A stretch of 64,000 bases of DNA from assembly GCF_002895435.1 (NCBI RefSeq), contig NZ_POYJ01000003.1:433645-497644 (forward strand). Reading direction: 5' to 3'. The notes beneath the pieces were generated by a model, which ran no database searches, was not told the DNA's origin, and worked only from the letters and a program-made list of their open reading frames with translations. This DNA comes from Aquimarina sediminis (lineage in GTDB: Bacteria > Bacteroidota > Bacteroidia > Flavobacteriales > Flavobacteriaceae). Shown piece after piece: positions 1 through 9,773 of this stretch. The position numbers and the translations under genes were made by a program. How positions within the stretch are numbered: the first letter of the stretch is position 1; every line of letters starts with the position of its first letter.

Positions 1-1
1 G

Positions 2-232
2 AAAACTAAAATAGTCTGCATATTTATATTGTTGTTAATATTTACAGTTTCGGCAGAAGCTCAATGTGCAATGTGTCGAGCTGTATTAGAAAGCGAAGAA
101 GGACAAGAAGCTGCAAAAGGTATTAATAATGGAATTGTTTATTTAATGATAATACCTTATGTGTTAATAGGAGTGGTTGGGTATTTTATTTATCGAAACA
201 AAAGAAAATCAGGAGCTTCTAAGGAACTTTAA
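2..232 (+). CDS. Small membrane protein, 5' end outside window
   Basis: The reading frame is open to the left edge, so the true start lies outside the window. The visible residues begin KTKIVCIFILLL and form a signal peptide ending around AEAQ. A short segment with a C-x-x-C motif (QCAMCRA) follows, then one membrane helix (about VYLMIIPYVLIGVVGYFIY) and a basic tail. A TTG lies inside the frame at 29, but starting there would cut the signal peptide. It resembles short conserved hypothetical proteins of flavobacteria; the CxxC could bind metal or be redox active, but this is inference. Confidence 0.7.
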   Translation, partial: KTKIVCIFILLLIFTVSAEAQCAMCRAVLESEEGQEAAKGINNGIVYLMIIPYVLIGVVGYFIYRNKRKSGASKEL

Positions 233-449
233 TGTAAGACTCTTATTTTTTTTAACATTTTCCTAACAAGAAAAGATGTAACAAAAACCTTGTGTATTTA
301 GTCTTATGTTACAAGACTGCACTAACCAATCAATTAAGTCTTCAAAAAAAAGGGTAATTGGATTTGACCCGGAAAGATGAGTTTTATTAGTCAGTCTAGG
401 TTTTTTTAAGGCATAATGTTGTGTCTTAGGTATCTTAATCTAGAGTAGT

Positions 450-1151
450 ATGATTGAAATAAAAGACTTGCATAAATCTTACCAAATGGGAAGCAATTCG
501 CTTCATGTACTTAAAGGAATAGATTTTAGTGTAAAAGAAGGAGAGTTAGTAGCTATTATGGGGTCTTCGGGTTCTGGAAAATCTACATTGCTCAATATTT
601 TGGGGATGTTGGATGAAGCTGATGGTGGAAGTTACTTCCTGGATAATGTTCCTATTAAAGGGTTGAATGAAACAAAAGCGGCGCAGTATCGTAACAAGTT
701 TTTAGGATTTGTTTTTCAGTCTTTTAATTTGATTAATTATAAAACTGCTTTAGAAAATGTAGCACTACCATTGTACTACCAACGCAAAAAACGCAAGGAA
801 AGAATTAGTACAGCTATGGATTACCTGGGTAAAGTTGGTTTAGCAGAGTGGGCAACACACCTGCCGAGTGAGCTTTCTGGAGGGCAAAAACAACGTGTAG
901 CTATTGCTCGAGCGTTGGCTGCCGATCCCAAAGTCTTACTAGCAGATGAGCCTACAGGAGCTTTAGATAGTAAAACTTCTTATGAAGTTATGGATATTAT
1001 TCAAAGTATTAATGATGAGGGTAAAACAATATTGGTGGTAACTCATGAGCCAGATATTGCCGATATGTGTAAGCGTATAGTGCACCTTAAAGATGGTGTT
1101 ATCGTAGAAGATAAACAAGTAGAACAAGTAAGAGCATCTCAATATGTTTGA
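450..1151 (+). CDS. ABC transporter ATP-binding protein, MacB/LolD type
   Basis: This 233-residue nucleotide-binding subunit has a Walker A motif GSSGSGKS (residues 38-45), an LSGGQ signature near residue 142 and a Walker B run LLADEPTGALD near residue 163. The sequence is typical of the MacB/LolD/FtsE branch, which drives mechanotransmission across the envelope rather than classic import. It is the first gene of a six-gene efflux block, and its last 8 bases overlap the start of the next gene, a permease, indicating translational coupling. The cytoplasmic ATPase would energise the two downstream permeases. The substrate cannot be read from the sequence. Confidence 0.93.
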   Translation: MIEIKDLHKSYQMGSNSLHVLKGIDFSVKEGELVAIMGSSGSGKSTLLNILGMLDEADGGSYFLDNVPIKGLNETKAAQYRNKFLGFVFQSFNLINYKTALENVALPLYYQRKKRKERISTAMDYLGKVGLAEWATHLPSELSGGQKQRVAIARALAADPKVLLADEPTGALDSKTSYEVMDIIQSINDEGKTILVVTHEPDIADMCKRIVHLKDGVIVEDKQVEQVRASQYV

Positions 1152-2373
1152 TAGAGATAGATGGAGCGAAATATTTGAAGCTATAGGAAAAAATAAGCTT
1201 CGTACATTTCTTTCGGGGTTTACAGTAGCTCTGGGAATTCTGATTTTTACGATTTTATTGGGGATGGGTAATGGTCTTCTTAATAGTTTTCTAAGCAGTT
1301 TTGTAGATGATGCTCAAAATATCATTTTTATTCATAGCGGAACCACTTCTAAAGCTTACAAAGGTTTTCAGGAAAATAGAGAAATACAGTTTAAAAATGA
1401 AGATTTTGAGTTTATCAAAGAGCATTATCGAGGAAAAGTAGAATACGCTTCGCCTAGAGTGTATGGTGGTGGGATTGCAAAATATAAAAAAGAATCAGGA
1501 AGTTACAACATTAGAGCAATTCATCCAGATCATCAATATCTAGAGAAAACCATAATGATGAACGGGAGGTTTATTAATGAAATGGATATAGAAAACCGAA
1601 GTAAAAATATCGTTATCGGAAGATTGGTAGAAAAGGATCTGTTTAAAAAAGAAAAAGCACTAGGTAAAATACTCGAGATAGATGGAATAGCTTATAAGAT
1701 TGTAGGGGTTTTTCAGGATAGTGGCGGAGATAATGAAGAAAGGCTGATAAATATGGCATATACCACTCGTCAATTGCTGTATGGTAATAATGATTACTTA
1801 GATCAGATTAACATATCTTATAATATGGCGATGAGTACAGAACAAGCGATTGCATTTGCCAGTCAGATCGAAAAGGATTTTAAAGAAAAATTTAAAGTAG
1901 CGCCAGATGATCAAAGCGCAATTAGGGTACGAAGCTTTGCAGAAGATATTAAAGAAACAATGGTTATCCTTGGCGGCATTTATGTAATCATATTTGTTAT
2001 TGGGATAGGAACCCTTATTTCGGGAGTAATTGGGATAGGTAATATTATGACCTTTAGCATTAAAGAGCGAACCAAAGAATTGGGAATACGAAAAGCATTA
2101 GGAGCTTCTCCAAAATCAATTATTGCCATGGTACTTCAGGAGTCAGTGCTTATTACATCTGTGGCAGGGTATCTCGGGTTAATAACAGGGATTTTTGTAC
2201 TTAAGTTGATCGGTAATAGTCTAAAAGAATTTTTTATCCTTAATCCAAGGGTGGATACCGGTATTATAATGGGAGCAACATTGATTCTTATTTTTTTCGG
2301 GCTTCTGGCTGGGTATATTCCGGCAAGAAGAGCAGCAAGAATAAAGCCTATAATTGCATTGCGTGATGAATAA
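1144..2373 (+). CDS. ABC transporter permease, MacB/FtsX family (first of two)
   Basis: The protein has 409 residues. An N-terminal membrane helix (about residues 20-48) is followed by a large periplasmic MacB_PCD domain and three C-terminal FtsX helices (about 275-400). The motif KERTKELGIRKALGASP and the ending PARRAARIKPIIALRDE are characteristic of the family. It overlaps the ATPase gene by 8 bases. It probably pairs with the following permease as a heterodimer, because both are present as half-size subunits without a fused ATPase. Confidence 0.92.
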   Translation: MFDRDRWSEIFEAIGKNKLRTFLSGFTVALGILIFTILLGMGNGLLNSFLSSFVDDAQNIIFIHSGTTSKAYKGFQENREIQFKNEDFEFIKEHYRGKVEYASPRVYGGGIAKYKKESGSYNIRAIHPDHQYLEKTIMMNGRFINEMDIENRSKNIVIGRLVEKDLFKKEKALGKILEIDGIAYKIVGVFQDSGGDNEERLINMAYTTRQLLYGNNDYLDQINISYNMAMSTEQAIAFASQIEKDFKEKFKVAPDDQSAIRVRSFAEDIKETMVILGGIYVIIFVIGIGTLISGVIGIGNIMTFSIKERTKELGIRKALGASPKSIIAMVLQESVLITSVAGYLGLITGIFVLKLIGNSLKEFFILNPRVDTGIIMGATLILIFFGLLAGYIPARRAARIKPIIALRDE

Positions 2374-2450
2374 ATATTAAATAAACTGAAGTGCTTTTGG
2401 TAAAGATTGAAGGATTGAGTTAGGCGATTATAAAACTAAATCTAAACAAG

Positions 2451-3713
2451 ATGAAATTTATATTTGAAAGAGATACTTGGCAAGAAATTTATGGAGCTAT
2501 TCGTAAGAATAAGATAAGAACCGTGATTACTGTTATAGGTGTCACATGGGGTGTGTTTTTGTTTGTATTTCTTTTAGGTATGGCTAAAGGTTTAGATAAT
2601 AGCTTTAGGAGTCAATTTAATGATTTTGCGACCAATACAATGTTTTTGTGGGGGCAACAAACCAGTATACCAAATGAAGGTTTTAAAAGAGGAAGAAGAA
2701 TGCAACTTACCTTGGATGATGTTGAAGCGCTTGAATCCCAGATCGGGGATATTGAATATATCGCTCCGCGAAATGTGACAGGGCAATGGGGAACTCCTCC
2801 GGGTCAGTTTGTAAGAGGTTCTAAATCTGGAGCCTTCAAAGTTTTTGGAGATTATCCTACAATAGATAAAGTATCAAAGAAAAAGATTTTTGATGGAGGC
2901 AGATTTATTAACGAGGAAGACATAAAATATGAACGCAAAGTCTGTGTGATAGGGGAAGATATTTATAAACAATTCTATGATAAAGATGAAGAAGCAGTTG
3001 GAGGATATGTTAGAATAAACGGGATATATTTTAAGGTGATAGGGGTATATAAGCCTACACAATCTGGATTTGAAGGAGATGATTCAATTTTTTTACCGTT
3101 CACAACATTTCAGACTATATTCAATCAAGGAAAAAATATTTCTTGGATGGTTATTACTGCCAAAGCAGATAAGAATATAATAAATACCGAAGCCACCATA
3201 AAAACAACTCTTAAAAGAATGCATAATGTACATCCAGATGACACACAGGCTTTTGGTAGTTTTAACCTAGGTGAAGAAATTGCAAAAGTAAATGGGTTTT
3301 TATCAGGAATGAGGTTGATCACTTATATCGTTGGGATAGCAACACTTATAGCTGGCGTGATTGCAATAGGTAATGTGCTTTTGATTACAGTCAAAGAACG
3401 AACTAGAGAAATTGGAGTGCGTAGAGCTTTGGGGGCTACACCTGCCGAAGTAAGAGGGCAAATAATGTTAGAGTCTATTTTGCTAACTTTTGTAGCAGGA
3501 TTACTAGGATTTGTATTTGGCACCTTATTGCTTTGGGGGATTAATACCGCTATTGGCAATAATGATAATATACCAATATTAAACCCTACAGTAGATTTCT
3601 TTGCGGTAGTAGGTGCGTTATTTGCTATTGTATTACTAGGAACCTTGATAGGGCTTATCCCAGCACAAAAAGCAGTAAGTATAAGACCAATAGAAGCATT
3701 GAGGGAAGAATAA
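2451..3713 (+). CDS. ABC transporter permease, MacB/FtsX family (second)
   Basis: The 420-residue protein is a paralogue of the preceding permease, with the same layout: N-terminal helix, periplasmic domain, and three C-terminal helices after the KERTREIGVRRALGATP motif, ending IRPIEALREE. Starts of both permeases share the pattern RD.W.EI..AI.KNK.RT. The 77-base spacer and common strand fit one operon. Two non-identical permeases served by one ATPase suggest a heterodimeric MacB-like pump. The periplasmic parts differ, so the two halves may contact different partners (inference). Confidence 0.92.
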   Translation: MKFIFERDTWQEIYGAIRKNKIRTVITVIGVTWGVFLFVFLLGMAKGLDNSFRSQFNDFATNTMFLWGQQTSIPNEGFKRGRRMQLTLDDVEALESQIGDIEYIAPRNVTGQWGTPPGQFVRGSKSGAFKVFGDYPTIDKVSKKKIFDGGRFINEEDIKYERKVCVIGEDIYKQFYDKDEEAVGGYVRINGIYFKVIGVYKPTQSGFEGDDSIFLPFTTFQTIFNQGKNISWMVITAKADKNIINTEATIKTTLKRMHNVHPDDTQAFGSFNLGEEIAKVNGFLSGMRLITYIVGIATLIAGVIAIGNVLLITVKERTREIGVRRALGATPAEVRGQIMLESILLTFVAGLLGFVFGTLLLWGINTAIGNNDNIPILNPTVDFFAVVGALFAIVLLGTLIGLIPAQKAVSIRPIEALREE

Positions 3714-3750
3714 AATAATAATTAGAATAATCAAATCAATCAGAATTCAG

Positions 3751-4875
3751 ATGAAAAAGTTTTTTAAAATCCTACTGGTAGTAGTGTTTGTAATTGCACT
3801 CGGTTTTTCAGGAAAATATTTAATAGATTCTAATAGTAAATCACCTATTGTGTATACTACAGAAAAGGCGTTTAGAACCTCTATTGAAGAAAAAACTGTA
3901 GCAACAGGAAAAGTAGTTCCAGAAGATGAAGTGGCGATTAAACCACAGATTTCAGGAATTATAGAAAAAATATATGTCGAGGAAGGAGCGGCAATCAAAA
4001 CTGGCGATCTAATAGCTAAAGTAAAGGTTGTGCCAAATGAACAGTCTTTGAATAGTGCCAGAGGACTTGTTAAAAATGCAAGAATCGTTCTTGATAATTC
4101 TAAAGTAGAATATGATAGAAATAAAGCCCTTTTTGATAAAGGAGTAATCTCAAGTCAGGATTTTAATAATATAAGTTTGCAGTACAATCAAGCAAAACAA
4201 AGTCTTACAAATGCTCAAAGCGACCTTCAGATCATACGTGTAGGTTCTGCCGGAGGATCTTCCTTGGCTAATACTAATATACGAGCAACAGTGTCAGGTA
4301 CTATACTCGAGATTCCCGTTAAAGAAGGAGATCAGGTTATTGAAAGTAATAACTTTAATGATGGAACCACTATTGCTACAATCGCAGATTTAAATAAAAT
4401 GATTTTTGAAGGAAAAGTAGATGAAGCAGAAGTGAATAAATTAAAGATTGAGATGCCTCTAAAAATAAGTCTTGGAGCAATACGTGACAAAGAGTTTGAT
4501 GCAAAATTAAAATTTATTGCGCCAAAAGGAGATGAAGAGCAAGGAGCTGTTCAGTTTAAAATAGAAGGAGAAGTTTTTCTTGACAAGTCATTTTTTATAA
4601 GAGCAGGATATAGTGCAAATGCATCTATTGTATTGGATACTAAAAATGATATTTTGGCTATAAAAGAAGCTCTTTTGCAATTTGATAAAGAAACAGAAAA
4701 ACCCTATGTAGAAGTGAAGACAGGAGAGCAAGAATTCGAAAGAAAAGATGTCGAAATTGGTATTTCAGATGGTATCAACGTTGAGATACTATCAGGGATT
4801 ACAAAAGAAGATGATATTAAAGTTTGGAGTAAAACCGAGCCAATCAAGAAAGAAGGAGAAGAAAGTCAGAATTAA
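3751..4875 (+). CDS. Periplasmic adaptor subunit, HlyD/MacA-like (first of two)
   Basis: The protein has 374 residues with an N-terminal membrane anchor (about residues 5-24). A lipoyl-like half (about 50-85) leads into a coiled-coil hairpin (about 85-145), the second lipoyl half and beta-barrel domains. The sequence EVAIKPQISGIIEKIYVEEGAAIKTGD is the typical adaptor lipoyl region. It would bridge the inner-membrane ABC permeases to the TolC-type channel encoded next. It sits 37 bases after the second permease on the same strand. Confidence 0.92.
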   Translation: MKKFFKILLVVVFVIALGFSGKYLIDSNSKSPIVYTTEKAFRTSIEEKTVATGKVVPEDEVAIKPQISGIIEKIYVEEGAAIKTGDLIAKVKVVPNEQSLNSARGLVKNARIVLDNSKVEYDRNKALFDKGVISSQDFNNISLQYNQAKQSLTNAQSDLQIIRVGSAGGSSLANTNIRATVSGTILEIPVKEGDQVIESNNFNDGTTIATIADLNKMIFEGKVDEAEVNKLKIEMPLKISLGAIRDKEFDAKLKFIAPKGDEEQGAVQFKIEGEVFLDKSFFIRAGYSANASIVLDTKNDILAIKEALLQFDKETEKPYVEVKTGEQEFERKDVEIGISDGINVEILSGITKEDDIKVWSKTEPIKKEGEESQN

Positions 4876-5125
4876 AATAGAGGAGCAAAAGATATTTTTA
4901 TAGTAGTTAGATAATAAAGTTTTTTAAATCTGTAACAACATCAGTCAAAAACGTACAAATACATAGTATAGAATATATAGTAATATTTTATAAGGTATCA
5001 GAATAAAAATGATTGTAAGTGTTTCCATCTGAATGCTGAAAAATAATAAATTTAAACAGATGAAATTATTAATACATAATGTAAGCAAGTTCTCTTCGCA
5101 ATGGAGTACTTCTAATTTTAAACTT

Positions 5126-6574
5126 ATGAGAATTAAAACTTTAATTTTATGGATTGCATTTTTTGGAGTTTTAGGAACTCAGGCGCAAGAAAAAAAATGG
5201 ACATTACGAGAATGTGTAGAATATGCCTTAGAAAATAATATTTCAATAAAACAATCTGCATTAGATATTGAGGCTACAGAAATTGATAGACTCGATGCGA
5301 TAGGGAATTTTCTTCCTAGTCTAAATGCTTCTGCTTCAAATTTTTGGAATTCAGGTTTGGTAACCGATCCTATTACAAATACCAATAGTACCAAAACGTT
5401 TAGAAGTTCGAATTATGGGGTTACTGTGGGAGTTACGTTATTTAGCGGTTTGAGAAATGTAAAAACATTTCAAAAAGCAAGGCTTACTAGGCTGCTAAGC
5501 CAATATAATTTGGGGAAATCCAAAGATGATATTGCATTATTTGTTTCCAATAGTTACTTACAGGTGTTATTGAATAAAGAATCATTAAAAGTTATTGAAA
5601 AACAGCATGAGATTACTCTAGAGCAGTATCAACGCACAAAAGACTTGGTAGATGCAGGTGTTCTTCCTCAAGGGGATCTTTTGGAGATAGAGGCTACTTC
5701 TGCAGACGAGTTAACCAGAATCGTTCAGGCTGAGAATGCAGTGCAAATAGCATTAATCGGGTTGGCTCAGACATTATTGATTAAAAATTATGAAGAATTT
5801 GATATCGCCGAACAAGAATATTTGGTTCCAGGGTCAGATATGTTAAATAAGCCTATCGATCAAGTAATAGCTAAGGCTAGAGAGGCGAGATATGAAGTGC
5901 AAATAGCTGAGCAAAATATGCTTATTGCCGAAAAAGACCTTGAGATTGCCAGAGGAGCATACTACCCAACCTTAAATGGTTCTTTTAGTTATAGTACTAG
6001 AGAATCAGGAGCCAAACCTTTTGCGCAGGTGCTCGATCAAAATAATCCAGTATTAACGCAAACTATTGGTACCGTAGAAGGGACAGGGCAAAATGTAATT
6101 AATCAATCTCCTAATTTTCTTCTTATAGAACAGAATCCCGATTCTTTTTTCAATCAATTATCTACCAACGATGGTATAAGTTATGGAGTGCAGTTGAATG
6201 TTCCTATATTCAATGGGTTTTCTTCAAGAAATAATGTAAAGCGAAATAAGGTGAATGTAAAACGTACTGCCTTTCGATTAGAACAAGCGCAATTGGATCT
6301 GGATAGTAATGTCTATCAGGCTTATCTGGATGCTAAAGGTGCTGCAGAAGCATATGAAGCAGCACAAGTTTCAGTAAAAGCCCAAGAAAGAGCATATGAG
6401 TATGCAAAGGACAGGTATGATGTGGGACTAACCAACGCATTCGATTTTAGTCAATCAAAATTTAGACTAGAAAATGCACAGAGTCAGGAAGTACAAAATA
6501 AATTTGATTATATATTTAAATTAAAAGTATTAGAACTTTATTTTGGAGTAAAGATTGCAGATATAAAGTTGTAA
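5126..6574 (+). CDS. TolC-family outer membrane efflux protein
   Basis: The frame extends upstream to 5033, but the ATG at 5126 gives a clean signal peptide (MRIKTLILWIAFFGVLGTQAQ), so that start is preferred; the protein then has 482 residues. It carries two outer-membrane efflux repeats, each with long amphipathic helices (for example around YLQVLLNKESLKVIEKQ and YQAYLDAKGAAEAYEAAQ), and ends near the family's usual C-terminus. It should form the trimeric exit duct for the tripartite pump formed with the flanking adaptors and the ABC subunits. The 250 bases before it may hold an internal promoter, but no clear element was seen. Confidence 0.92.
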   Translation: MRIKTLILWIAFFGVLGTQAQEKKWTLRECVEYALENNISIKQSALDIEATEIDRLDAIGNFLPSLNASASNFWNSGLVTDPITNTNSTKTFRSSNYGVTVGVTLFSGLRNVKTFQKARLTRLLSQYNLGKSKDDIALFVSNSYLQVLLNKESLKVIEKQHEITLEQYQRTKDLVDAGVLPQGDLLEIEATSADELTRIVQAENAVQIALIGLAQTLLIKNYEEFDIAEQEYLVPGSDMLNKPIDQVIAKAREARYEVQIAEQNMLIAEKDLEIARGAYYPTLNGSFSYSTRESGAKPFAQVLDQNNPVLTQTIGTVEGTGQNVINQSPNFLLIEQNPDSFFNQLSTNDGISYGVQLNVPIFNGFSSRNNVKRNKVNVKRTAFRLEQAQLDLDSNVYQAYLDAKGAAEAYEAAQVSVKAQERAYEYAKDRYDVGLTNAFDFSQSKFRLENAQSQEVQNKFDYIFKLKVLELYFGVKIADIKL

Positions 6575-6652
6575 GGTAATAACCCCTTGCTTATAATTTC
6601 AATCTGGAAAAGCTATGTTTTTCAAATAATAGAATTAACGTTAATTAACGTC

Positions 6653-7930
6653 ATGAATAAAAAAAAATTACTTCTCGTTTTAGGTATTGTTGTTGCTTTG
6701 GTTGTAGTACTTATCTATGGTAAAAAAGCTGGCTGGTTTGGTAAAAGTGGAAATTATAAAGAGGTGTCAGTCACAAAAATTGAAAAGATTGATATCATAG
6801 AAACTGTTTCAGCAACAGGTAAGATTCAGCCAGAAGTAGAAGTTAAGCTTTCGTCAGAAGTTTCAGGAGAAATTATTGATTTGCCTATTAAAGAAGGTCA
6901 ACAAGTTCAAAAAGGAGACCTCTTGGTTCGTATTAATCCTGATATCATTCAATCAGGGCTAAACAGGTCTCAAGCCAGTTTAGAAAACGTAAGAGCGGGA
7001 TTAAGACAAGCAGAAGCAAGTTTGAAGGAATCTAAGCTAAACTATGATCGAAATAAGGGCTTATTCGACAAAGGTGTGATTTCTAAATCAGAATGGGATA
7101 GAGTTGTTTCTGCGTACGAAGGCGCTGAAGCAGCAAAACAATCGGCTTATTACAATGTAAGAAGTGCTCAGGCTACGGTTAATGAAGCTAAGGATAACCT
7201 GAATAGGACTACTATTTATGCACCTATGAGTGGAACCATTTCTAAATTATCTGTAGAATTAGGAGAACGAGTAGTAGGTACCCAGCAAATGGCAGGGACA
7301 GAAATAGTGAGAGTAGCTAATCTTAGCAATATGGAAGTAGAGGTTGATGTAAATGAAAATGATATTGTCAAAGTTAATATTGAAGATTCTACAATAGTGG
7401 AAGTCGATGCTTATTTAAAAAAACAATTTAAAGGGATAGTTACTGAAATAGCCAACTCTGCCGAGAGTACAGTAAGTGCAGATCAGGTAACTAATTTTAA
7501 AGTAAAGGTTCGAATCCTAGAAGAATCATATGCTGATTTGATTAAAGATAAACCTAGTAATTACTCACCTTTTCGCCCAGGAATGACTGCTACAGTTGAT
7601 GTGATAACTGATGCCAGGAAGAGAATTGTTGGGGTGCCAATAAGTTCTATCGTTATCAAAAATGATACTTCTAGTGTTAAAAAAACTTCTTTAAAGGGTA
7701 AAATGTCAACGGATACAGATAAAAAATTTGAATGCGTGTTTATTAAAAAAGGAGAAACGGCAAAACTAAGGGTGATTACAACCGGAATACAAGATGATAG
7801 TAATATCGAAGTTTTGAGTGGATTAAAAGAAGGAGAAGAGGTGATAACGGGTCCTTATAATATAGTTACCAAAATATTAGAGACCGGCGATAAAGTGACA
7901 GTAGAGAAAGAAGATAAGTCTCAAGAATAG
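6653..7930 (+). CDS. Periplasmic adaptor subunit, HlyD/MacA-like (second)
   Basis: The frame opens at a TTG at 6587, but the ATG at 6653 gives MNKKKLLLVLGIVVALVVVLIYG, a proper N-terminal anchor, so that start is used (425 residues). Lipoyl-like halves (EVKLSSEVSGEIIDLPIKEGQQVQ...), a coiled-coil hairpin and a C-terminal barrel identify an RND/MacA-type adaptor. It is the second adaptor in the same operon and differs clearly from the first. Two adaptors plus two permeases suggest either a mixed adaptor ring or two pump versions sharing one TolC (inference). Confidence 0.9.
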   Translation: MNKKKLLLVLGIVVALVVVLIYGKKAGWFGKSGNYKEVSVTKIEKIDIIETVSATGKIQPEVEVKLSSEVSGEIIDLPIKEGQQVQKGDLLVRINPDIIQSGLNRSQASLENVRAGLRQAEASLKESKLNYDRNKGLFDKGVISKSEWDRVVSAYEGAEAAKQSAYYNVRSAQATVNEAKDNLNRTTIYAPMSGTISKLSVELGERVVGTQQMAGTEIVRVANLSNMEVEVDVNENDIVKVNIEDSTIVEVDAYLKKQFKGIVTEIANSAESTVSADQVTNFKVKVRILEESYADLIKDKPSNYSPFRPGMTATVDVITDARKRIVGVPISSIVIKNDTSSVKKTSLKGKMSTDTDKKFECVFIKKGETAKLRVITTGIQDDSNIEVLSGLKEGEEVITGPYNIVTKILETGDKVTVEKEDKSQE

Positions 7931-8058
7931 ATACATATTCGAAATTTTTTATTACAATAGAAAGAAGTAGGTGTGACACTCTTTAATGAAAATGAAAAAC
8001 AATAAGAGTGCAAAACAGTTTAATCAATTAGATTATCTTTGCTTAAATTTTTTTAGAA

Positions 8059-8721
8059 ATGACCTATATTCTTTGTATCGAAACATCAACAACAAATTGT
8101 TCTGTTGCTTTAATAAAAGACAAGGAGGTAATCTCATTAGAAGAAGATTACGATACAGGATATTCTCATGCCGAACGATTGCATAATTATATAAATAATG
8201 TTGTGAAAAAAGCTGAGGTGTCTCTAAAAGATTTATCAGCAGTTGCAGTAAGTAAGGGGCCAGGTTCGTATACCGGACTTAGAATTGGCGTATCCACTGC
8301 AAAAGGTTTGTGCTATGCCTTAGATATTCCTTTAATATCTATACCTACTCTACACTCGTTAGCATTGCAGGTGTCTCAAAAAGAAGATTGTTATGTTGTG
8401 CCTATGATTGATGCTAGAAGGATGGAAGTGTACTCTGCGGTTTTTTCTAGCACTTATGAGGAGATAAGAGAAACCAAAGCAGAAATTCTTACCGAAACTT
8501 CATTTGAGCAATTTTTAAACAAAAAGAAGGTATACTTTATAGGTAATGGTGTTGAGAAATTTTCTACGATATGTAGTAGTGAGAATGCTATTTTTATAAA
8601 GGATAAATTGCCTTCGGCAAATGAAATGGCATTATTAAGTTATTCTAAATTTATTGAAGAAGATTTTGAGGATGTAAGTTATTTTGAACCTTATTACTTA
8701 AAGGATTTTGTCGCAGGATAA
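8059..8721 (+). CDS. tsaB: tRNA threonylcarbamoyladenosine biosynthesis protein TsaB
   Basis: The 220-residue protein belongs to the ASKHA-fold TsaB family. The N-terminus ILCIETSTTNCSVALIKD and the stretch SKGPGSYTGLRIGVSTAKGL near residues 65-85 are diagnostic. TsaB is the partner of TsaD and TsaE in placing the t6A modification at position 37 of ANN-decoding tRNAs in the cytoplasm. It follows the efflux operon on the same strand with a 128-base gap and is closed by a strong hairpin terminator. Length is normal for the family. Confidence 0.95.
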   Translation: MTYILCIETSTTNCSVALIKDKEVISLEEDYDTGYSHAERLHNYINNVVKKAEVSLKDLSAVAVSKGPGSYTGLRIGVSTAKGLCYALDIPLISIPTLHSLALQVSQKEDCYVVPMIDARRMEVYSAVFSSTYEEIRETKAEILTETSFEQFLNKKKVYFIGNGVEKFSTICSSENAIFIKDKLPSANEMALLSYSKFIEEDFEDVSYFEPYYLKDFVAG

Positions 8722-8740
8722 GAGAATTACGATATGAATT

Positions 8741-8783
8741 AAAACAAATTGCCACCTAAAAAAAGTAGGTGGCAATTTGTTTT
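8741..8783. terminator. Bidirectional intrinsic terminator
   Basis: A 17-bp perfect inverted repeat (aaaacaaattgccacct and its complement) encloses a 9-base loop. A-rich and T-rich flanks on both sides allow it to work in both directions. It lies between tsaB (rightward) and the leftward secreted-protein gene. Confidence 0.9.
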
Positions 8784-8814
8784 ATCTTAATAGAAGAAAG
8801 AATGTTCCTAAATC

Positions 8815-9516
8815 TTAATTCCTATCTCTATTACTTAAAAGACTTCGAGAAGTGTTAACTCCATCGCTTTTTAGCGCATTGTATCGGGCTACAAACCTAA
8901 TTAAGTCCTCTTCTTTTCGCAGTCTTATTTTTTCCTTTTTTAAGTATTCTTTTAATTCACTTTCTTTATCATTAAACGCCGCAAGCATATCTTTTTTGCT
9001 CATAGGTAATTCCATAATTACACCCGATTCTTCTAGGTAATATGTAGTTTTCATTCTAACAGCTCCAGGTTCAGAAGGAGCGCCTACAGCAATACTTTCT
9101 CTTGGTTCTTTAATTTTTAAAGTGAATCTTTTGTAAATGCGGTATTTGTCGGTTAACTCTACCAAAACATAATATCCACGTCTATCGACACCTCGCTGGC
9201 TTTGAAACTCACAGTAATAGAAGTAATCACCGTCTATTCGTGCATGAATAGTGGGGCTTTTTACAACTTCATATAATTTTGAACCAGAACTATACTCTAA
9301 TGCATCAGAATGAATGTTATACTTCAGCTTTGCATCAAAAGTTCCGGATTTTTCATGAATCACACTAGATTCTTTGTAGCTTCCCTTCATATAAATACTA
9401 CCATCATAGTCCTCAAAGGTGTAATCTTTGGTAGTAGTTTTAAGTAAATCTCTTGGTAATTGTGCAAAAATTGCAGACGATAATGCTAAGCATGTAAAAA
9501 GTAGTATTTTTCTCAT
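8815..9516 (-). CDS. Secreted protein of unknown function
   Basis: The 233-residue protein starts with a signal peptide (MRKILLFTCLALSSAIFAQ). The mature part is rich in beta-strand-like segments (GDYFYYCEFQSQRGVDRRGYYVLVEL) and ends in a charged, probably helical region (ELKEYLKKEKIRLRKEEDLIRFVARY). No catalytic motif was recognised. It is a single-gene unit read toward the terminator shared with tsaB. A palindrome TTACG-N7-CGTAA lies about 160 bases upstream of the start and recurs upstream of two other secreted-protein genes in the window. Confidence 0.8.
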   Translation of the reverse strand: MRKILLFTCLALSSAIFAQLPRDLLKTTTKDYTFEDYDGSIYMKGSYKESSVIHEKSGTFDAKLKYNIHSDALEYSSGSKLYEVVKSPTIHARIDGDYFYYCEFQSQRGVDRRGYYVLVELTDKYRIYKRFTLKIKEPRESIAVGAPSEPGAVRMKTTYYLEESGVIMELPMSKKDMLAAFNDKESELKEYLKKEKIRLRKEEDLIRFVARYNALKSDGVNTSRSLLSNRDRN

Positions 9517-9677
9517 AGTCTTCTGATTTAGGTCTAATAAACATAGATAAATAAGATGTTAAATGCAATTATTATCGAAATATGATTAAATTTTTATTGA
9601 ATTATCAGTTTAAACGGAAAGACATTAAATATTAAATGTTAAAAACTTAATTTTATTAAATAATTCACATAAGAAAT

Positions 9678-9694
9678 TTACGTGTAAACCGTAA
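9678..9694. promoter_or_regulatory. Palindromic operator-like site TTACG-N7-CGTAA
   Basis: The two 5-bp arms are perfect and spaced by 7 bases. The site, with a following TTTGTAGG at 9697-9704, is nearly identical to the one at 52074-52100 (23 of 27 bases the same), and the arms recur at 45209-45225. It lies 162 bases upstream of the leftward gene starting at 9516. The cognate regulator is unknown. Confidence 0.5.
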
Positions 9695-9773
9695 TATTTG
9701 TAGGAATAGGACTACTTGTTGTTTTGTTTTTCAAATGTAAATATTTGATAATCCATATTCTAGAATTAAATTT

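Noticed and set aside
2592..3559. Several leftward frames inside the second permease
   Set aside because: They are shadows of an unmistakable MacB-type permease and have no features of their own.
7986..8186. Rightward frame overlapping tsaB
   Set aside because: It overlaps the start of tsaB in another frame, has no recognisable features, and tsaB is clearly real.
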